DNA of 64,000 nucleotides from Oceanospirillaceae bacterium (GCA_024640955.1 JAHEDZ010000008.1:51057-115056), one strand, 5' to 3'; shown: positions 53,766 through 63,694, counted from the stretch's first letter. The notes: a model not told the origin generated them from the letters alone. Program-made: numbers and translations.

Positions 53766-54578
53766 TCAGTTAAATGGGGTGACGTAAGTGGCAACAAACT
53801 CTGCTGCCATCGCTTCAGCCTCGGAACGGCCAGCCTCATCCAGCTTCATCAGCAGGCGCTGTTTGATGACACCGGCAGTCTGGTTACCGCGTTCAGAGGC
53901 GGCATTCATCCAAGCGTAGGCAAGCTGGTCTGGGTCAGTCTGCTTCTCGTTACCATTTTTAGTGGCGTAGAGAGTGCCGAGGAAGAACATAGAGTCTGCA
54001 TATCCCTGGGCTGCAGCCTCACGGTAGAACGCTTCAGCTTGCTGGTAGTCGACTTCAGTACCGGTGCCGAAATTGTAGGCGCGGCCTAGGTTGTGAACCG
54101 CAGCAAGCAGACCTTGGCTAGCTGCTTTGCGGTACCACTCGTAAGCGCTAGTGAGGTTGCGTGCGACACCCTGGCCATACTCATACATCTCGCCGATACG
54201 GTTCTGCGCACTGGCCTTACCGCCCTCAGCGTCTGAGAGCAAGCGATCAAACTCAACTTTGTACTCTTCGTTTTTAATAGCGCGCAGTGCGTTAACCGAC
54301 TCTAAGTGCCCCTGGCGAGCCGCGGATTCAAACAGGCGCATCGCTTCTTTTTTGTCAGCACTCAGCCCCAGACCGTCTCGAGTGAGCACGCCTTGTAGGT
54401 AAAGCGCTTCTGCATCACCATCACGGACCAGCGGCTTGAGTTCGTCTAGTGCTTCACTGTAGTTCTGCTGCTCAACTGCGCGTTCAGCCGCTAGGATCGA
54501 GGCGGCCTGCGCATTTATGCTCAGAGTGAAGAGAATGGCTGTAACTAATGTGCCAAAGTGCTTCGCTAATCCGTTCAA
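53766..54578 (-). CDS. Exported Sel1-like-repeat protein
   Basis: 270 residues. A cleavable signal peptide (ending NAQA-AS near residue 25) is followed by Sel1/TPR units, e.g. EALYLQGVLTRDGLGLSADK, AQNRIGEMYEYGQGVARNL, AVHNLGRAYNFGTG and DSMFFLGTLYATKNG. Periplasmic, likely a protein-binding scaffold. Monocistronic by appearance. The 135 bases upstream of the YeeE gene and downstream of this one show no further gene. Confidence 0.85.
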   Translation of the reverse strand: MNGLAKHFGTLVTAILFTLSINAQAASILAAERAVEQQNYSEALDELKPLVRDGDAEALYLQGVLTRDGLGLSADKKEAMRLFESAARQGHLESVNALRAIKNEEYKVEFDRLLSDAEGGKASAQNRIGEMYEYGQGVARNLTSAYEWYRKAASQGLLAAVHNLGRAYNFGTGTEVDYQQAEAFYREAAAQGYADSMFFLGTLYATKNGNEKQTDPDQLAYAWMNAASERGNQTAGVIKQRLLMKLDEAGRSEAEAMAAEFVATYVTPFN

Positions 54579-54759
54579 TGGAGAGACTCCTGTACAAAAC
54601 TGCTCAAAAATTGGTCGCTATTCTAGCGGCTATCGTTGATGAACGGCAGTGCGAAATCGCAATTTGTCGCGACCAAAGGGCTGTTACTGCTGTTGTGAGT
54701 CTGTTTATTTTCGAGCGGCTCAAGCTAAACTGAGATTGAAATCGTAAATGGAGAACACC

Positions 54760-55083
54760 ATGTTTCAGAATCTTGATGAGATGATGCAGGGCTCGCTAGC
54801 TCCGTATAAAAAGATGATAGAGGTGCAGGCAGAGATGCTGGAGCGCCTCTCGCAGCAGCAGATTGAGTGCACTCAGGCGTGCATGCAGGCGACAGTTCAG
54901 CAGGCGATGGAGCTGCAAAAAGTCACCAACCCTCAAGAGCTGGTGCAACTGCAGTTGGAGTACAGTAAAAAGTTGGAAGAGATGGTGAGCCACGCCAGCG
55001 AGCAAAACATGAAATCGCTGCAGCAGGCACAACAAGCCATTCAACAGCTTGCAATGCAGGCGATGACGCCCCCGGGTAAGTGA
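54760..55083 (+). CDS. Phasin-like protein
   Basis: A 107-residue, almost wholly helical amphipathic protein rich in Gln, Met and Glu (FQNLDEMMQGSLAPYKKMIE, then GLQKVTNPQELVQLQLEYSK-like ELQKVTNPQELVQLQ). Helix pattern and the NPQELVQLQ motif are those of the phasin family that coats polyhydroxyalkanoate granules. No PHA synthase is in the window. The ATG at 54760 has GGAGA in front. An ATG 12 bases earlier overlaps that ribosome site. Confidence 0.7.
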   Translation: MFQNLDEMMQGSLAPYKKMIEVQAEMLERLSQQQIECTQACMQATVQQAMELQKVTNPQELVQLQLEYSKKLEEMVSHASEQNMKSLQQAQQAIQQLAMQAMTPPGK

Positions 55084-55112
55084 TCAACCATTAATAGAAT
55101 TGAGAGAGTTTT

Positions 55113-55631
55113 TTGGGAAACGGAGTTCCGCTGCTGTATGGCAGCACAACAGGGAATACTGCCGGTGTAGCGGAGCGTATTGCCGAGCGCTGGAGCGGTA
55201 GTGAGCCGATTGAACTAATCGATATCAGCGCAGATGGCGTAACCCCGATAATGGAGTCTGAGACTCTGATCATTGGTGCACCGACCTGGGATTTCGGTGA
55301 GCTGCAACAGGACTGGGCTGACGAGTGGCAAAGTTTCTGCCAAATCGATTTCAGCGGTGTACGGGTTGCACTCTTTGGCGTCGGTGATCAGTTGGGTTAC
55401 CCCGAGTGGTTTCAGGATGCGATGGGGTTGATCGCCAACCAGGTCTGCAAAGCTGGCGGTGTGTTGGTGGCGCCCTGGCCGAACCAAGGATACAAGTTCG
55501 AGGCCTCACTGGCGCTCATAGAGGGTGAAGATCAGTTTATTGGTCTAGCCTTAGATGAGGACAGCCAAGCTTGGGCCACGGATGAGCGACTAGAAGTGTG
55601 GCTCAAACAGGTTCAATCTGAATTCAGCTAA
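55113..55631 (+). CDS. Flavodoxin-like protein
   Basis: 172 residues: FMN phosphate loop YGSTTGNTAGVAE at the N-terminus, IIGAPTWDFGELQQDW (the W-loop) and FGVGDQLGYPEWFQDA match long-chain flavodoxins. A one-electron carrier. The predicted start is TTG with GAGAGAG upstream. It lies 29 bases after the phasin-like gene and 15 bases before a cytochrome c' gene, so a shared transcript is possible. Confidence 0.85.
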   Translation: MGNGVPLLYGSTTGNTAGVAERIAERWSGSEPIELIDISADGVTPIMESETLIIGAPTWDFGELQQDWADEWQSFCQIDFSGVRVALFGVGDQLGYPEWFQDAMGLIANQVCKAGGVLVAPWPNQGYKFEASLALIEGEDQFIGLALDEDSQAWATDERLEVWLKQVQSEFS

Positions 55632-55646
55632 TCGAACGAGGTATCT

Positions 55647-56099
55647 ATGAAATCAAAACTTCTTGTAGGTGTTCTTGGTGCGACTCTATTTGGGGCCTCG
55701 ATGAGCACACCGGTATATGCGGATAAAGCCGAGGATGCGATCAAGTATCGTCAGGGTGTGTTCACGGCCTTTCGTTGGCACTTTGGGGCTATGGGCGCGA
55801 TGGTTCGCGGCAAAGTGGATTACGATGCCGAGCAGTTTGCGCACCATGCGACTCAGCTAGCTGCTCTCACCCGTATGCCAAAGGAGGGCTTTATTGAGGG
55901 GTCGGATTTTGGAGATACTGCAGCGAAAGCCGAGCTTTGGGAAAACCTTGATGACGTCAACGCACGCTTCGATAAGCTGATCAGCGATGCTGATGCGCTG
56001 CTGGCCGTTAGTGGCGGCTCGTTAGGTGATGTGCGTCCCGCCTTTGGCGCTGTGGCCAAGAACTGCAAAGGGTGCCACGACAACTACAAAGAGGAGTAA
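55647..56099 (+). CDS. Cytochrome c' (c556-type)
   Basis: 150 residues with a signal peptide (cleavage near VYA-DK) and a four-helix bundle. The C-terminal heme motif CKGCH within AKNCKGCHDNYKEE is typical of cytochrome c', which binds NO or acts in periplasmic electron transfer. A cytochrome b561 gene lies convergently 21 bases downstream, a frequent neighbour. Confidence 0.93.
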   Translation: MKSKLLVGVLGATLFGASMSTPVYADKAEDAIKYRQGVFTAFRWHFGAMGAMVRGKVDYDAEQFAHHATQLAALTRMPKEGFIEGSDFGDTAAKAELWENLDDVNARFDKLISDADALLAVSGGSLGDVRPAFGAVAKNCKGCHDNYKEE

Positions 56100-56120
56100 T
56101 CCTCGAGCGAGGCGCTTGAG

Positions 56121-56777
56121 CTAGATGCTAAAGAGCCAGAATGATAGACCGACGCCGGCTGCGAGCGCGATCAAGAGCGCAAGGGTCGGCGTTTTTAGTT
56201 CTGGTGCTGGTGCATTAGTGGCCGCTGGTTTTGGCTTGCGGCCGTGCAGCATCGCTTGAATCAGGGGCTCTTTTTTAAATTTCTGATGGAAGAGCACGCC
56301 CGCCAGATGCACGCAAACAACTGCAACGAGTAGGTTGAAGATGGTCTCGTGGATCTCAGTGATCGCCAGCGACGTGTCGTAACTGACCAACGATGCAAGA
56401 GGCCCCTCTATAAAGATATCGTCATTGCTAAACAGTCCTGTCAGCACCTGGGCAGAGACCAGTGCGATAAGACCTAGAACGCCAAGGGCGCCGAGCGGGT
56501 TGTGGGTGAGGTACTCGTTACTGTCCTCACCTTTGATATAGCGCAGCACCTGCTTCGGGGTTTTCACAAAGGCGGTAAATCGTGCACTCCAGCTGCCCCA
56601 AAAGCCCCAAATCAGTCGAAAGATGATTAGGCCTGCGGTAATGAAGCCCGCTTGGGTGTGCCATATCATCCAGTTGCCACCTAGCTCAGCTGAGAGCCAG
56701 CTAAATAGAATCAGGCCAACCAGTAGCCAGTGAAACAGGCGAACCCAGATATCCCAAACTTTCACCTCAGAGCGCAT
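56121..56777 (-). CDS. Cytochrome b561-family membrane protein
   Basis: 218 residues with four or five membrane helices and heme-ligand histidines in RLFHWLLVGL, IWHTQAGF, TEIHETIFNLL and CVHLAGVLFHQK. It is predicted to pass electrons across the membrane to a periplasmic cytochrome, plausibly the adjacent cytochrome c'. The ATG at 56777 shares one base with the nhaD stop. A longer in-frame start would give 27 unlikely residues. A last hydrophobic helix follows a Pro/Ala linker. Confidence 0.88.
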   Translation of the reverse strand: MRSEVKVWDIWVRLFHWLLVGLILFSWLSAELGGNWMIWHTQAGFITAGLIIFRLIWGFWGSWSARFTAFVKTPKQVLRYIKGEDSNEYLTHNPLGALGVLGLIALVSAQVLTGLFSNDDIFIEGPLASLVSYDTSLAITEIHETIFNLLVAVVCVHLAGVLFHQKFKKEPLIQAMLHGRKPKPAATNAPAPELKTPTLALLIALAAGVGLSFWLFSI

Positions 56778-58183
56778 CAACCTACCCCCAACGAACTCGC
56801 AACAATGACTTGTACTCCTGAGCTTAGCAGATAGCCCAGAAGAATTGCCCAGCTCCACTTAAGGTGGCTGCGGAAGGTGTAGATTCCTGATGCCTGTCCC
56901 ATCAGCGCCACTCCAGCCGCTGAACCGATTGCCAGCAGTGAGCCGCCGGTGCCGATGACGAGCGTGAGCAGCAACCACTGTGCGAGTGGTAAGGTCTGAT
57001 CCATCGACAATACGGCGTACATGATTGGGATATTGTCGACCAGCGACGAGCTGAGTCCGAGAATCAGGTTGGCTGAAGTTGCACCCAAAGAGCCGTAGAG
57101 TCCGGTAGATACGAGTTGAAGATAGCCCAGCGTTGCCAGTCCGCCAACACAGAGCACAACGCCGTAGAAGAACATCAGCGTGTCCCAGCTGGCACGCTCC
57201 ACAACGCGAAACATATCGAAGCGACGCACTACTTGGACATGGTCGCCTTTGGTCTCTCGCGTGTTCGCAAGGGTATCAGCATGGTGTTGGCGCAGTTCCA
57301 TCTCGCGCAGCATCGGATCGTGGTGACTGAGGTAGAAGCCATAGAGCTTCAATATCCCCAGGCCGGTCATCATGCCTAAGACCGGTGGTAAGCCTAGTTG
57401 GCTGTGAACGATCACAGAGAGCGCAGCCGTGGCAACAAAAAGCGCGGTAACCACCAGCGCACCTTGTTTCATCAGTTGACGCCGGTGTGCTGCTTGCGGT
57501 GGCCCGTCCGGTACTTTGAGGCTGATAATCAGCGCGGGCACCAGCCAGTTGACTAATGCCGCTGGCAGCAGATAGATGAATTTCGAGAAGTTGATGTGTC
57601 CCGCCTGCCAAACCATCAGTGAGGTGATATCACCGAAGGGCGAGAAGACGCCACCGGCGTTCGCCGCAATAACGACGTTGATACAGCCCAACGCGACAAA
57701 TTCAGGTGTGCGACCACCGACCGCCATCACGACTGAGCCCATTAACAGAGCCGCGGAGAGGTTATCGACGACCGGCGAGAGGATGAAGGTGGCGGCCCCC
57801 GTCACCCAAAACACGCGACGCAGCGAGAAGTCACGTGCGATGAGCCAAGAGCGCAGTACGAGGAAGAGGTGGCGCTCCTCCATCATATGGACGAATGTCA
57901 TGGCCGAGAGCAGAAAGAGAAACAGCTCAGCGTACTCCAGAATAGCCTCACGTAGCGCGAGCCCGGCAGTCTCTTGGTCGCCCGTTGATGCGTAGGCGAT
58001 ACCGACAAGAATCCAGATGAGTCCGGCACCCACCATAACCGGCTTAGATTTGCTCAGGTGTATGCGATCTTCCGCAATGACAAAGAAGTAACTGATAGCA
58101 AAGATCGCTAGCGCAAGCAGGCCATAACCTGAGGTGGTGAAATCGATCAATGTCCCTGTCTCGCAGCCTGTGTCTGATCTCAC
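56777..58183 (-). CDS. nhaD: Na+/H+ antiporter NhaD
   Basis: A 468-residue membrane protein of the ion-transporter superfamily. SPVVDNLSAALLMGSVVMAVGG and GLSSSLVDNIPIMYAVLSMD are the duplicated motifs with the ion-site Asp. NhaD provides sodium and alkaline tolerance, common in marine and halophilic bacteria. The start is uncertain: GTG 58183, or a TTG 11 codons later with AGGGAC before it. Translationally coupled to the cytochrome b561 gene. Confidence 0.9.
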   Translation of the reverse strand: MRSDTGCETGTLIDFTTSGYGLLALAIFAISYFFVIAEDRIHLSKSKPVMVGAGLIWILVGIAYASTGDQETAGLALREAILEYAELFLFLLSAMTFVHMMEERHLFLVLRSWLIARDFSLRRVFWVTGAATFILSPVVDNLSAALLMGSVVMAVGGRTPEFVALGCINVVIAANAGGVFSPFGDITSLMVWQAGHINFSKFIYLLPAALVNWLVPALIISLKVPDGPPQAAHRRQLMKQGALVVTALFVATAALSVIVHSQLGLPPVLGMMTGLGILKLYGFYLSHHDPMLREMELRQHHADTLANTRETKGDHVQVVRRFDMFRVVERASWDTLMFFYGVVLCVGGLATLGYLQLVSTGLYGSLGATSANLILGLSSSLVDNIPIMYAVLSMDQTLPLAQWLLLTLVIGTGGSLLAIGSAAGVALMGQASGIYTFRSHLKWSWAILLGYLLSSGVQVIVASSLGVG

Positions 58184-58294
58184 GCTAGCTCAATGTTCGA
58201 TGCAGTGCAATAAAGTTGGGCGGTGCATTCAATCTGTATCCCGTTTCCTGTAATATATGCCGCCATTTTGATAGACCGGAAATCTAAGCGTCCT

Positions 58295-59389
58295 ATGGAA
58301 ATCAACCCGATTTTGAACCGTCTGAAAGACTTTGCTGAACGCACTGAGCTGCTGCGCGGTTACCTTGAATATGACGTCACCGCTGAACGCCTCGAAGAGG
58401 TGGAGCGCGAACTGGAAGATCCAGCTGTCTGGAACGACCCGGCAAACGCGCAGAAGCTCGGCAAAGAGCGCTCGGCTCTGGAGATGATCGTCAAGAGCAT
58501 TGATGAACTGACCTCGGGCGTTGAGGATTGTCGCGAACTGCTGGATATGGCAGTGGAAGAGGATGACGAGGATACGCTGCACGAGGTTGAGATTGAGGTG
58601 GATCGTTTGGGCGAAATCCTCGCCAAGCTTGAGTTCCGCCGTATGTTCTCTGGCGAAGCCGACGCCAACAACGCCTTTGTCGACATTCAGTCAGGTTCGG
58701 GCGGCACCGAGGCTCAGGATTGGGCCAATATGACGCTGCGTATGTTCCTGCGCTGGGGTGAGTCCAAAGGTTTTAAAACCGAGCTGCTTGAAGTCTCTGC
58801 AGGCGAGGTTGCCGGCATTAAGTCTGCGACTATCCGTTTTGAGGGTGAGTACGCCTTTGGCTGGTTGCGCACTGAAACAGGCGTACACCGTCTGGTGCGC
58901 AAATCGCCATTCGACTCGGGCGGTCGCCGCCACACTTCATTCTGTTCGGTGTTTGTCTCCCCGGAGATTGATGACAACGTAGAGATCGAGATTAATCCGG
59001 CTGACCTGCGCGTAGACGTTTATCGTGCCTCGGGTGCCGGTGGTCAGCACGTCAACCGAACTGAATCTGCGGTACGTATCACGCACGAGCCGTCCGGTAT
59101 TGTGGTACAGAGCCAGGCTGCTCGCTCGCAGCACCAGAACCGCGACACCTGTATGAAGCAGCTGCGCGCGAAGCTCTATGAGATGGAGATGCTCAAGCGT
59201 CGTGAGGCGGCGCAAGAGGTTGAAGATACCAAGGCTGATATTGGCTGGGGCAGCCAGATTCGCTCTTACGTGCTGGATGATCAGCGTATCAAGGATCTGC
59301 GCACCGGTGTGCAAACCTCTAACTGTGATCGCGTGCTCGATGGCGAGCTCGACATGTTTATCGAAGCTAGCCTCAAAGCTGGCCTCTAG
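58295..59389 (+). CDS. prfB: Peptide chain release factor 2, no programmed frameshift
   Basis: 364 residues terminating at UAA and UGA. The GGQ lies in [14 protein letters not shown]. At the place of the usual CTT-TGA-C frameshift site this gene reads TAC CTT GAA TAT GAC (YLEYD), so the frame is continuous and autoregulation by frameshifting is absent. I chose ATG 58295 ([13 protein letters not shown]), as in homologues. An earlier in-frame start at 58223 adds 24 atypical residues. lysS follows after 24 bases, the classic pair. Confidence 0.96.
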   Translation: MEINPILNRLKDFAERTELLRGYLEYDVTAERLEEVERELEDPAVWNDPANAQKLGKERSALEMIVKSIDELTSGVEDCRELLDMAVEEDDEDTLHEVEIEVDRLGEILAKLEFRRMFSGEADANNAFVDIQSGSGGTEAQDWANMTLRMFLRWGESKGFKTELLEVSAGEVAGIKSATIRFEGEYAFGWLRTETGVHRLVRKSPFDSGGRRHTSFCSVFVSPEIDDNVEIEINPADLRVDVYRASGAGGQHVNRTESAVRITHEPSGIVVQSQAARSQHQNRDTCMKQLRAKLYEMEMLKRREAAQEVEDTKADIGWGSQIRSYVLDDQRIKDLRTGVQTSNCDRVLDGELDMFIEASLKAGL

Positions 59390-59413
59390 AAATTTTAATC
59401 AGGATAGAACTCG

Positions 59414-60916
59414 ATGTCTGATAACACTGCGCCGCAAGATGAAAACCGTTTGATCGCAGAGCGCCGCGAAAAGCTGGCTGCACTGCGTGAAGCGGGTAAC
59501 GCCTTCCCTAACAAGTTCCGTCGCGATAGCTACGCGCAGGATCTTCAGGATGCGCACGCTGACAAATCTAAAGAAGAGCTTGAGGCGGCGAATATTCGTG
59601 TCTCTATTGCGGGTCGTGTGATGCTCAACCGTGGTGCCTTTATGGTACTGCAGGATATGAGCGGTCGTATTCAGGCTTACGTGAATAAAGCAGCTCGTCC
59701 GTTTGCTAAGCAGCTCGACCTCGGTGACATTATTGGTATCACCGGTGCCGTACACAAGTCAGGCAAGGGCGATCTATACGTTGATATGGAAGAGTTCGAA
59801 CTGCTGACTAAGAGCTTGCGCCCATTACCGGATAAGCACAAAGGCTTGCAGGATACCGAGATTCGCTACCGTCAGCGTTATGTCGATCTGATCACCAATC
59901 AGTCTTCACGTGAAGTGTTCGAGAAGCGCTTCCAGATTATTGCGGCGATTCGTAACTATTTGGCCGAGAAGCGTTTTCTTGAAGTTGAGACACCGATGCT
60001 GCAAGCGATTCCTGGTGGTGCCACTGCACGTCCATTCGTGACACACCACAACGCACTGGATATCGAGATGTATCTGCGTATCGCGCCGGAGCTCTACCTG
60101 AAGCGTCTGGTTGTCGGTGGTTTCGAGCGCGTATTCGAGATCAACCGTAACTTCCGTAACGAAGGGCTGTCGACGCGTCATAACCCAGAGTTCACGATGA
60201 TCGAGTTCTACCAGGCGTACGCGGATTACAAAGACCTGATGGATCTCACTGAAGATATGCTGCGCACAGTGGCGCAGCAGGTCTTGGGTACAACTACGAT
60301 CGTCAACACCGTGCGTAACGAAGAGGGCGAGGTGCTTGAGAGCTTCGAGTACGACCTCTCTAAGGCGTTCCAACGCATGTCGGTTTTTGATGCGATTCTG
60401 CACTTCAATCCGGATATTACCGCTGAGGCGCTGTCGAACGAACACGCTGCACGTCAGATCGCTGAACGTCTGGAGATCGATGTTAAAGATGGTTGGGGCT
60501 TGGGTAAAATCCAGATTGAGATCTTCGAAGAGACTGCCGAGCACCGTCTGCAGCAGCCGACCTTCATTACAGAGTACCCGACAGAGGTCTCTCCATTGGC
60601 ACGTCGCAGCGATGACAATCCATTCGTGACTGACCGTTTCGAGTTTTTCGTGGGTGGTCGTGAGTTGGCAAATGGCTTCTCGGAGCTCAACGATGCTGAA
60701 GATCAGGCTGAGCGTTTCCGCAAACAGGTGGAAGATAAGGACGCCGGTGATGACGAAGCGATGCACTACGATGCAGACTTCGTCAACGCGTTGGAGTACG
60801 GTCTGCCGCCTACAGCAGGCGAGGGCATAGGTATTGACCGTCTGGTGATGCTGTTTACTGATTCACCCTCAATCCGTGACGTGATCCTTTTCCCGGCGAT
60901 GCGCCCACGCGTCTGA
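59414..60916 (+). CDS. lysS: Lysyl-tRNA synthetase (class II)
   Basis: 500 residues. N-terminal OB-fold anticodon domain (about 55-150, [19 protein letters not shown]), motif 2 [14 protein letters not shown] and motif 3 [13 protein letters not shown]. Charges tRNA-Lys. The window also carries two tRNA-Lys genes. Standard partner of prfB. Confidence 0.97.
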   Translation: MSDNTAPQDENRLIAERREKLAALREAGNAFPNKFRRDSYAQDLQDAHADKSKEELEAANIRVSIAGRVMLNRGAFMVLQDMSGRIQAYVNKAARPFAKQLDLGDIIGITGAVHKSGKGDLYVDMEEFELLTKSLRPLPDKHKGLQDTEIRYRQRYVDLITNQSSREVFEKRFQIIAAIRNYLAEKRFLEVETPMLQAIPGGATARPFVTHHNALDIEMYLRIAPELYLKRLVVGGFERVFEINRNFRNEGLSTRHNPEFTMIEFYQAYADYKDLMDLTEDMLRTVAQQVLGTTTIVNTVRNEEGEVLESFEYDLSKAFQRMSVFDAILHFNPDITAEALSNEHAARQIAERLEIDVKDGWGLGKIQIEIFEETAEHRLQQPTFITEYPTEVSPLARRSDDNPFVTDRFEFFVGGRELANGFSELNDAEDQAERFRKQVEDKDAGDDEAMHYDADFVNALEYGLPPTAGEGIGIDRLVMLFTDSPSIRDVILFPAMRPRV

Positions 60917-60949
60917 GCCTGCTTAAACTCACCGATAGGTAGCGCACCT

Positions 60950-61393
60950 GTGAACACTTGGTTTTTTCCGATTGAGAAACGAGAGTTCGCAGGTAAACGC
61001 CATCTGATGATAGGCCTGCGTACGCTGCACCTGATGGGTGTTTGTGGCTACGCAGGCTTTTTTCTTTTTGGCTTGGCGAGTGAGCGGTGGTTGCCCCTCG
61101 GGCTGCTAGCACTGGCGAGTGGCATGCTGATGCTAGTGCTCGAGATCTGGGCGGACGGTATCTTTCTGCTACAGATGCGCGGCTTGGCGGTGCTGTTGAA
61201 GTTAGTGATTTTTGGCTGGATCCTTTTTGATCCTGCTTGGCGCGTTGAGGGTTTCTTCGCGATCATACTGCTAGCGGGTTACTTCTCACATGCACCGGCA
61301 AAAGTGCGCTACTACCTGCCATTCAGCGGGGTGAATGCGAGTAGTTCGGCTAAGTATAGAGAGTATAAAGAGTATCGAGGGCTGAAAGGATAG
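60950..61393 (+). CDS. Small membrane protein, unknown
   Basis: 147 residues with four hydrophobic segments (about 22-42, 48-68, 74-98 and 100-118), starting from a GTG ([19 protein letters not shown]). The loop RYYLPFSGV precedes a short basic Tyr-rich tail ([10 protein letters not shown]). No family recognised. It sits between lysS and ung in the same direction, 4 bases before ung, so probably expressed with ung. Confidence 0.65.
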   Translation: MNTWFFPIEKREFAGKRHLMIGLRTLHLMGVCGYAGFFLFGLASERWLPLGLLALASGMLMLVLEIWADGIFLLQMRGLAVLLKLVIFGWILFDPAWRVEGFFAIILLAGYFSHAPAKVRYYLPFSGVNASSSAKYREYKEYRGLKG

Positions 61394-61397
61394 GCTT

Positions 61398-62087
61398 ATG
61401 GCACTAGAAAAAGCTCCAAGCTGGGCAGCGCATCTGCAGAGCGAATTTGAACAACCCTATATGCAGGCGCTCAAAGCATTTTTGGCTGAGCGCAAAGCTG
61501 ATCAGATCAAAATCTACCCACACTCCTCAAACTGGTTTCATGCGCTAGAAGCGACGCCTCTCGATCAGGTGCGCGTGGTGATACTGGGACAAGATCCTTA
61601 TCACCAGCCGGGGCAAGCGCACGGGCTTAGCTTCTCGGTGATGCCCGGCGTGAAAATCCCTCCATCGCTACGCAATATCTACAAAGAGCTGGAGTCCGAT
61701 TTAGGCGTTACAGCGCCCAAGCATGGTTACTTGGAGAGCTGGACCAAGCAGGGCGTTCTGCTCCTCAATGCGGTGCTAACGGTTGAAGATAGCAATGCCA
61801 ACGCACATCAGGGTAAGGGCTGGGAGCGGTTCACCGATCGCGTGATAGAACTGGTTAACGAGCACTCTGTGGGTGCTGTGTTTGTGCTTTGGGGTAGCTA
61901 TGCGCAGAAAAAGGGTGCCAAGATCGATACGGGTAGGCACTTGGTGATCAACTCACCTCACCCCTCCCCGCTATCTGCCCACCGCGGATTCTTTGGTAGC
62001 AAGCCCTTTTCGCAGGCGAATAACTGGCTAGAAACTCAGGGGCGCGGAACCATCGACTGGCAATTGCCGCCCGAGAACGGATTGTGA
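61398..62087 (+). CDS. ung: Uracil-DNA glycosylase
   Basis: Excises uracil from DNA. The 229 residues contain the water-activating Asp66 in [16 protein letters not shown], the uracil-binding [10 protein letters not shown], and the C-terminal DNA-intercalation loop [11 protein letters not shown] with catalytic His. Family 1 (Ung) length and motifs. Followed after 12 bases by the esterase gene. Confidence 0.97.
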   Translation: MALEKAPSWAAHLQSEFEQPYMQALKAFLAERKADQIKIYPHSSNWFHALEATPLDQVRVVILGQDPYHQPGQAHGLSFSVMPGVKIPPSLRNIYKELESDLGVTAPKHGYLESWTKQGVLLLNAVLTVEDSNANAHQGKGWERFTDRVIELVNEHSVGAVFVLWGSYAQKKGAKIDTGRHLVINSPHPSPLSAHRGFFGSKPFSQANNWLETQGRGTIDWQLPPENGL

Positions 62088-62099
62088 AAAGGAAGCATT

Positions 62100-62759
62100 A
62101 TGAATCTACTACCTCATGAGCGTGTCGAGACTGGCGAGAATCCGACTCATACCGTCATTTGGCTGCATGGGCTGGGCGCTTCGGGTCATGACTTTGTACC
62201 GATAGTACCGGAGTTGAAGCTTCCGGCTGATAAAGCGGTGCGCTTTATCTTTCCGCACGCGCCAGAGCGCCCGGTAACGGTGAATGGCGGGTACATTATG
62301 CCCTCCTGGTATGACATCTTCAGTATGGAGCTGGAGCGCGAGATTGATGAGGAGCAGATTCTTTCATCGGCAGCAGCTGTGCATCGATTCATCGAGTCTG
62401 AGTCAGAACGCGGCATTGAGAGCGAGAATGTTATTCTGGCCGGATTCTCGCAGGGTGGTGCAGTTGCTTATCAAGCTGCGTTGACTTACCCCAAGGCACT
62501 GGGCGGTTTGATAGCGATGTCGACCTATTTCGCGACACCGAAGCTGTGCCAGCAGACTGAGGTGAATGCTCAGCTTCCCATCCTCATTCAGCACGGCACG
62601 TCCGATTCAGTTGTGCCTGAGTCACTTGGGCGCCAGGCTCAGGCCAGATTAGAGTCCGGTGGCTGGAGTTCAGAGTACAGGACCTACCCGATGGATCACG
62701 AAGTCTGCATGCCGCAGATTGTGGATATCTCTACCTGGTTACAGCAGCGACTCAGTTGA
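62100..62759 (+). CDS. Carboxylesterase/phospholipase-family alpha/beta-hydrolase
   Basis: 219 residues of the acyl-protein-thioesterase-like family: WLHGLGASGHDFVPIVPEL, nucleophile Ser in LAGFSQGGAVAYQ (about 121), Asp in HGTSDSVVPE, and His in YPMDHEVCMPQ. Cytoplasmic. Such enzymes hydrolyse short esters or lysophospholipids, and the physiological substrate is unknown. Confidence 0.9.
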   Translation: MNLLPHERVETGENPTHTVIWLHGLGASGHDFVPIVPELKLPADKAVRFIFPHAPERPVTVNGGYIMPSWYDIFSMELEREIDEEQILSSAAAVHRFIESESERGIESENVILAGFSQGGAVAYQAALTYPKALGGLIAMSTYFATPKLCQQTEVNAQLPILIQHGTSDSVVPESLGRQAQARLESGGWSSEYRTYPMDHEVCMPQIVDISTWLQQRLS

Positions 62760-62773
62760 TCTGTTGGGCTAAC

Positions 62774-63142
62774 TCACTCTGTTTCGCAGTCGGGGTTGCC
62801 GTAGGTCTTCAGGCACTGGTTGGTTGTGCATTGGCGGATAAATAGCGATCGCGAACCGCTGTTTAGATCGCGCTCGATCTCACAGGCATAGGTCTCCGTG
62901 ACAGTTTCTAATAACGGCCCACACACCGTGCGCTCACTGTTCTCTTCGTAGGTCGTTATACACTCGGTTTTGCCTGTATCGATCTCCACCTCACGCGAGC
63001 ATTCTGACTCAATCAACTCAATTCGTGCAGGGTAGCGGTCGTAGGCCTCAATTGAACACTGGTTGTAGGTGCGTTGGTACTCCGGTGTGGCGCAGGCTGT
63101 AATCGCTAGGGTGAGAATGATAAGTAAGCTGGGTCTGTGCAT
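62774..63142 (-). CDS. Small cysteine-rich lipoprotein
   Basis: 122 residues with a lipoprotein signal (lipobox ITAC). The mature part has about eight further Cys (NQCSIEAYDR, ESECSREV, KTECITTYE, RTVCGPLL, YACEIERD, RQCTTNQCL, NPDCETE), suggesting a disulfide-stabilised envelope protein. No family recognised. Convergent with the esterase gene. Confidence 0.7.
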   Translation of the reverse strand: MHRPSLLIILTLAITACATPEYQRTYNQCSIEAYDRYPARIELIESECSREVEIDTGKTECITTYEENSERTVCGPLLETVTETYACEIERDLNSGSRSLFIRQCTTNQCLKTYGNPDCETE

Positions 63143-63175
63143 TTCTGCCTCGAAAAGATTGGCGTGTATCGGGCG

Positions 63176-63214
63176 CTTCTTTCTAGTGTTTCTTTCTAGT
63201 CTTTCTTTCTAGTA
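63176..63214 (+). repeat. Three 13-bp tandem repeats with an inverted partner
   Basis: The unit TTTCTTTCTAGTN occurs three times head-to-tail (63176-63188 with one mismatch, 63189-63201, 63202-63214). CTAGAAAGC follows at 63222-63230 and, with flanking GGGCGCT and GCGCCGCCC, can form a long imperfect hairpin spanning about 63171-63241. Confidence 0.7.
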
Positions 63215-63257
63215 TTCCTCGCTAGAAAGCAGCGCCGCCCAAGTCTACCTCAATTCT

Positions 63258-63620
63258 TCAGTGCTGCCAGTAACGGCGGTTGCCATCGAAGTAGCGATCA
63301 GGGCCATGCCAGTGTTTGCGCTGCCAGCGGTCGCGTTTCCAGTAACGCGGCGGTTTGCTGTAGTGGCGCGGCGCACTCTTATGCTTGTAGTGCGGTTTAG
63401 AGTAAGGCTTATGGTAGCGCTTAGCAGGCTGATGATGAGTTGGTGGTTTTGAGTAGACCTTCACTTCATCAGCGTTGGCGATTGCGGCTATCAATGCAGC
63501 GGCGGTGGCGCCCACTATGATACCGGTAATCACTTTATCGCTCTTAGTTGAGGGGCCTGCCAAGGCGGGTGCGGCGACTAAAGAGCCGCTCAGTAGTAGG
63601 GATATAACAAGATTTCTCAT
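63258..63620 (-). CDS. His-rich, strongly basic exported protein
   Basis: 120 residues. A signal peptide (about 1-22, cleavage near ALA-GP) is followed by a Gly/Ala hydrophobic stretch (VITGIIVGATAAALIAAIA) and a C-terminal half of His, Lys, Arg and Tyr/Trp (THHQPAKRYHKPYSKPHYKH, then HWHGPDRYFDGNRRYWQH). The histidines could bind metal. No family recognised. The gene reads away from the twin palindromes at 63695-63739. Confidence 0.7.
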   Translation of the reverse strand: MRNLVISLLLSGSLVAAPALAGPSTKSDKVITGIIVGATAAALIAAIANADEVKVYSKPPTHHQPAKRYHKPYSKPHYKHKSAPRHYSKPPRYWKRDRWQRKHWHGPDRYFDGNRRYWQH

Positions 63621-63694
63621 CGGATGAACTCCTTCTGTTTGCTTTCAAGCTCAGAGTGGTTCGATTCAAAAAGTTATTCAAAAACAGCAGGTTG

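Noticed and set aside
59906..60766. 286-codon frame antisense to lysS
   Set aside because: Lies wholly within lysS, with no sign of a domain.
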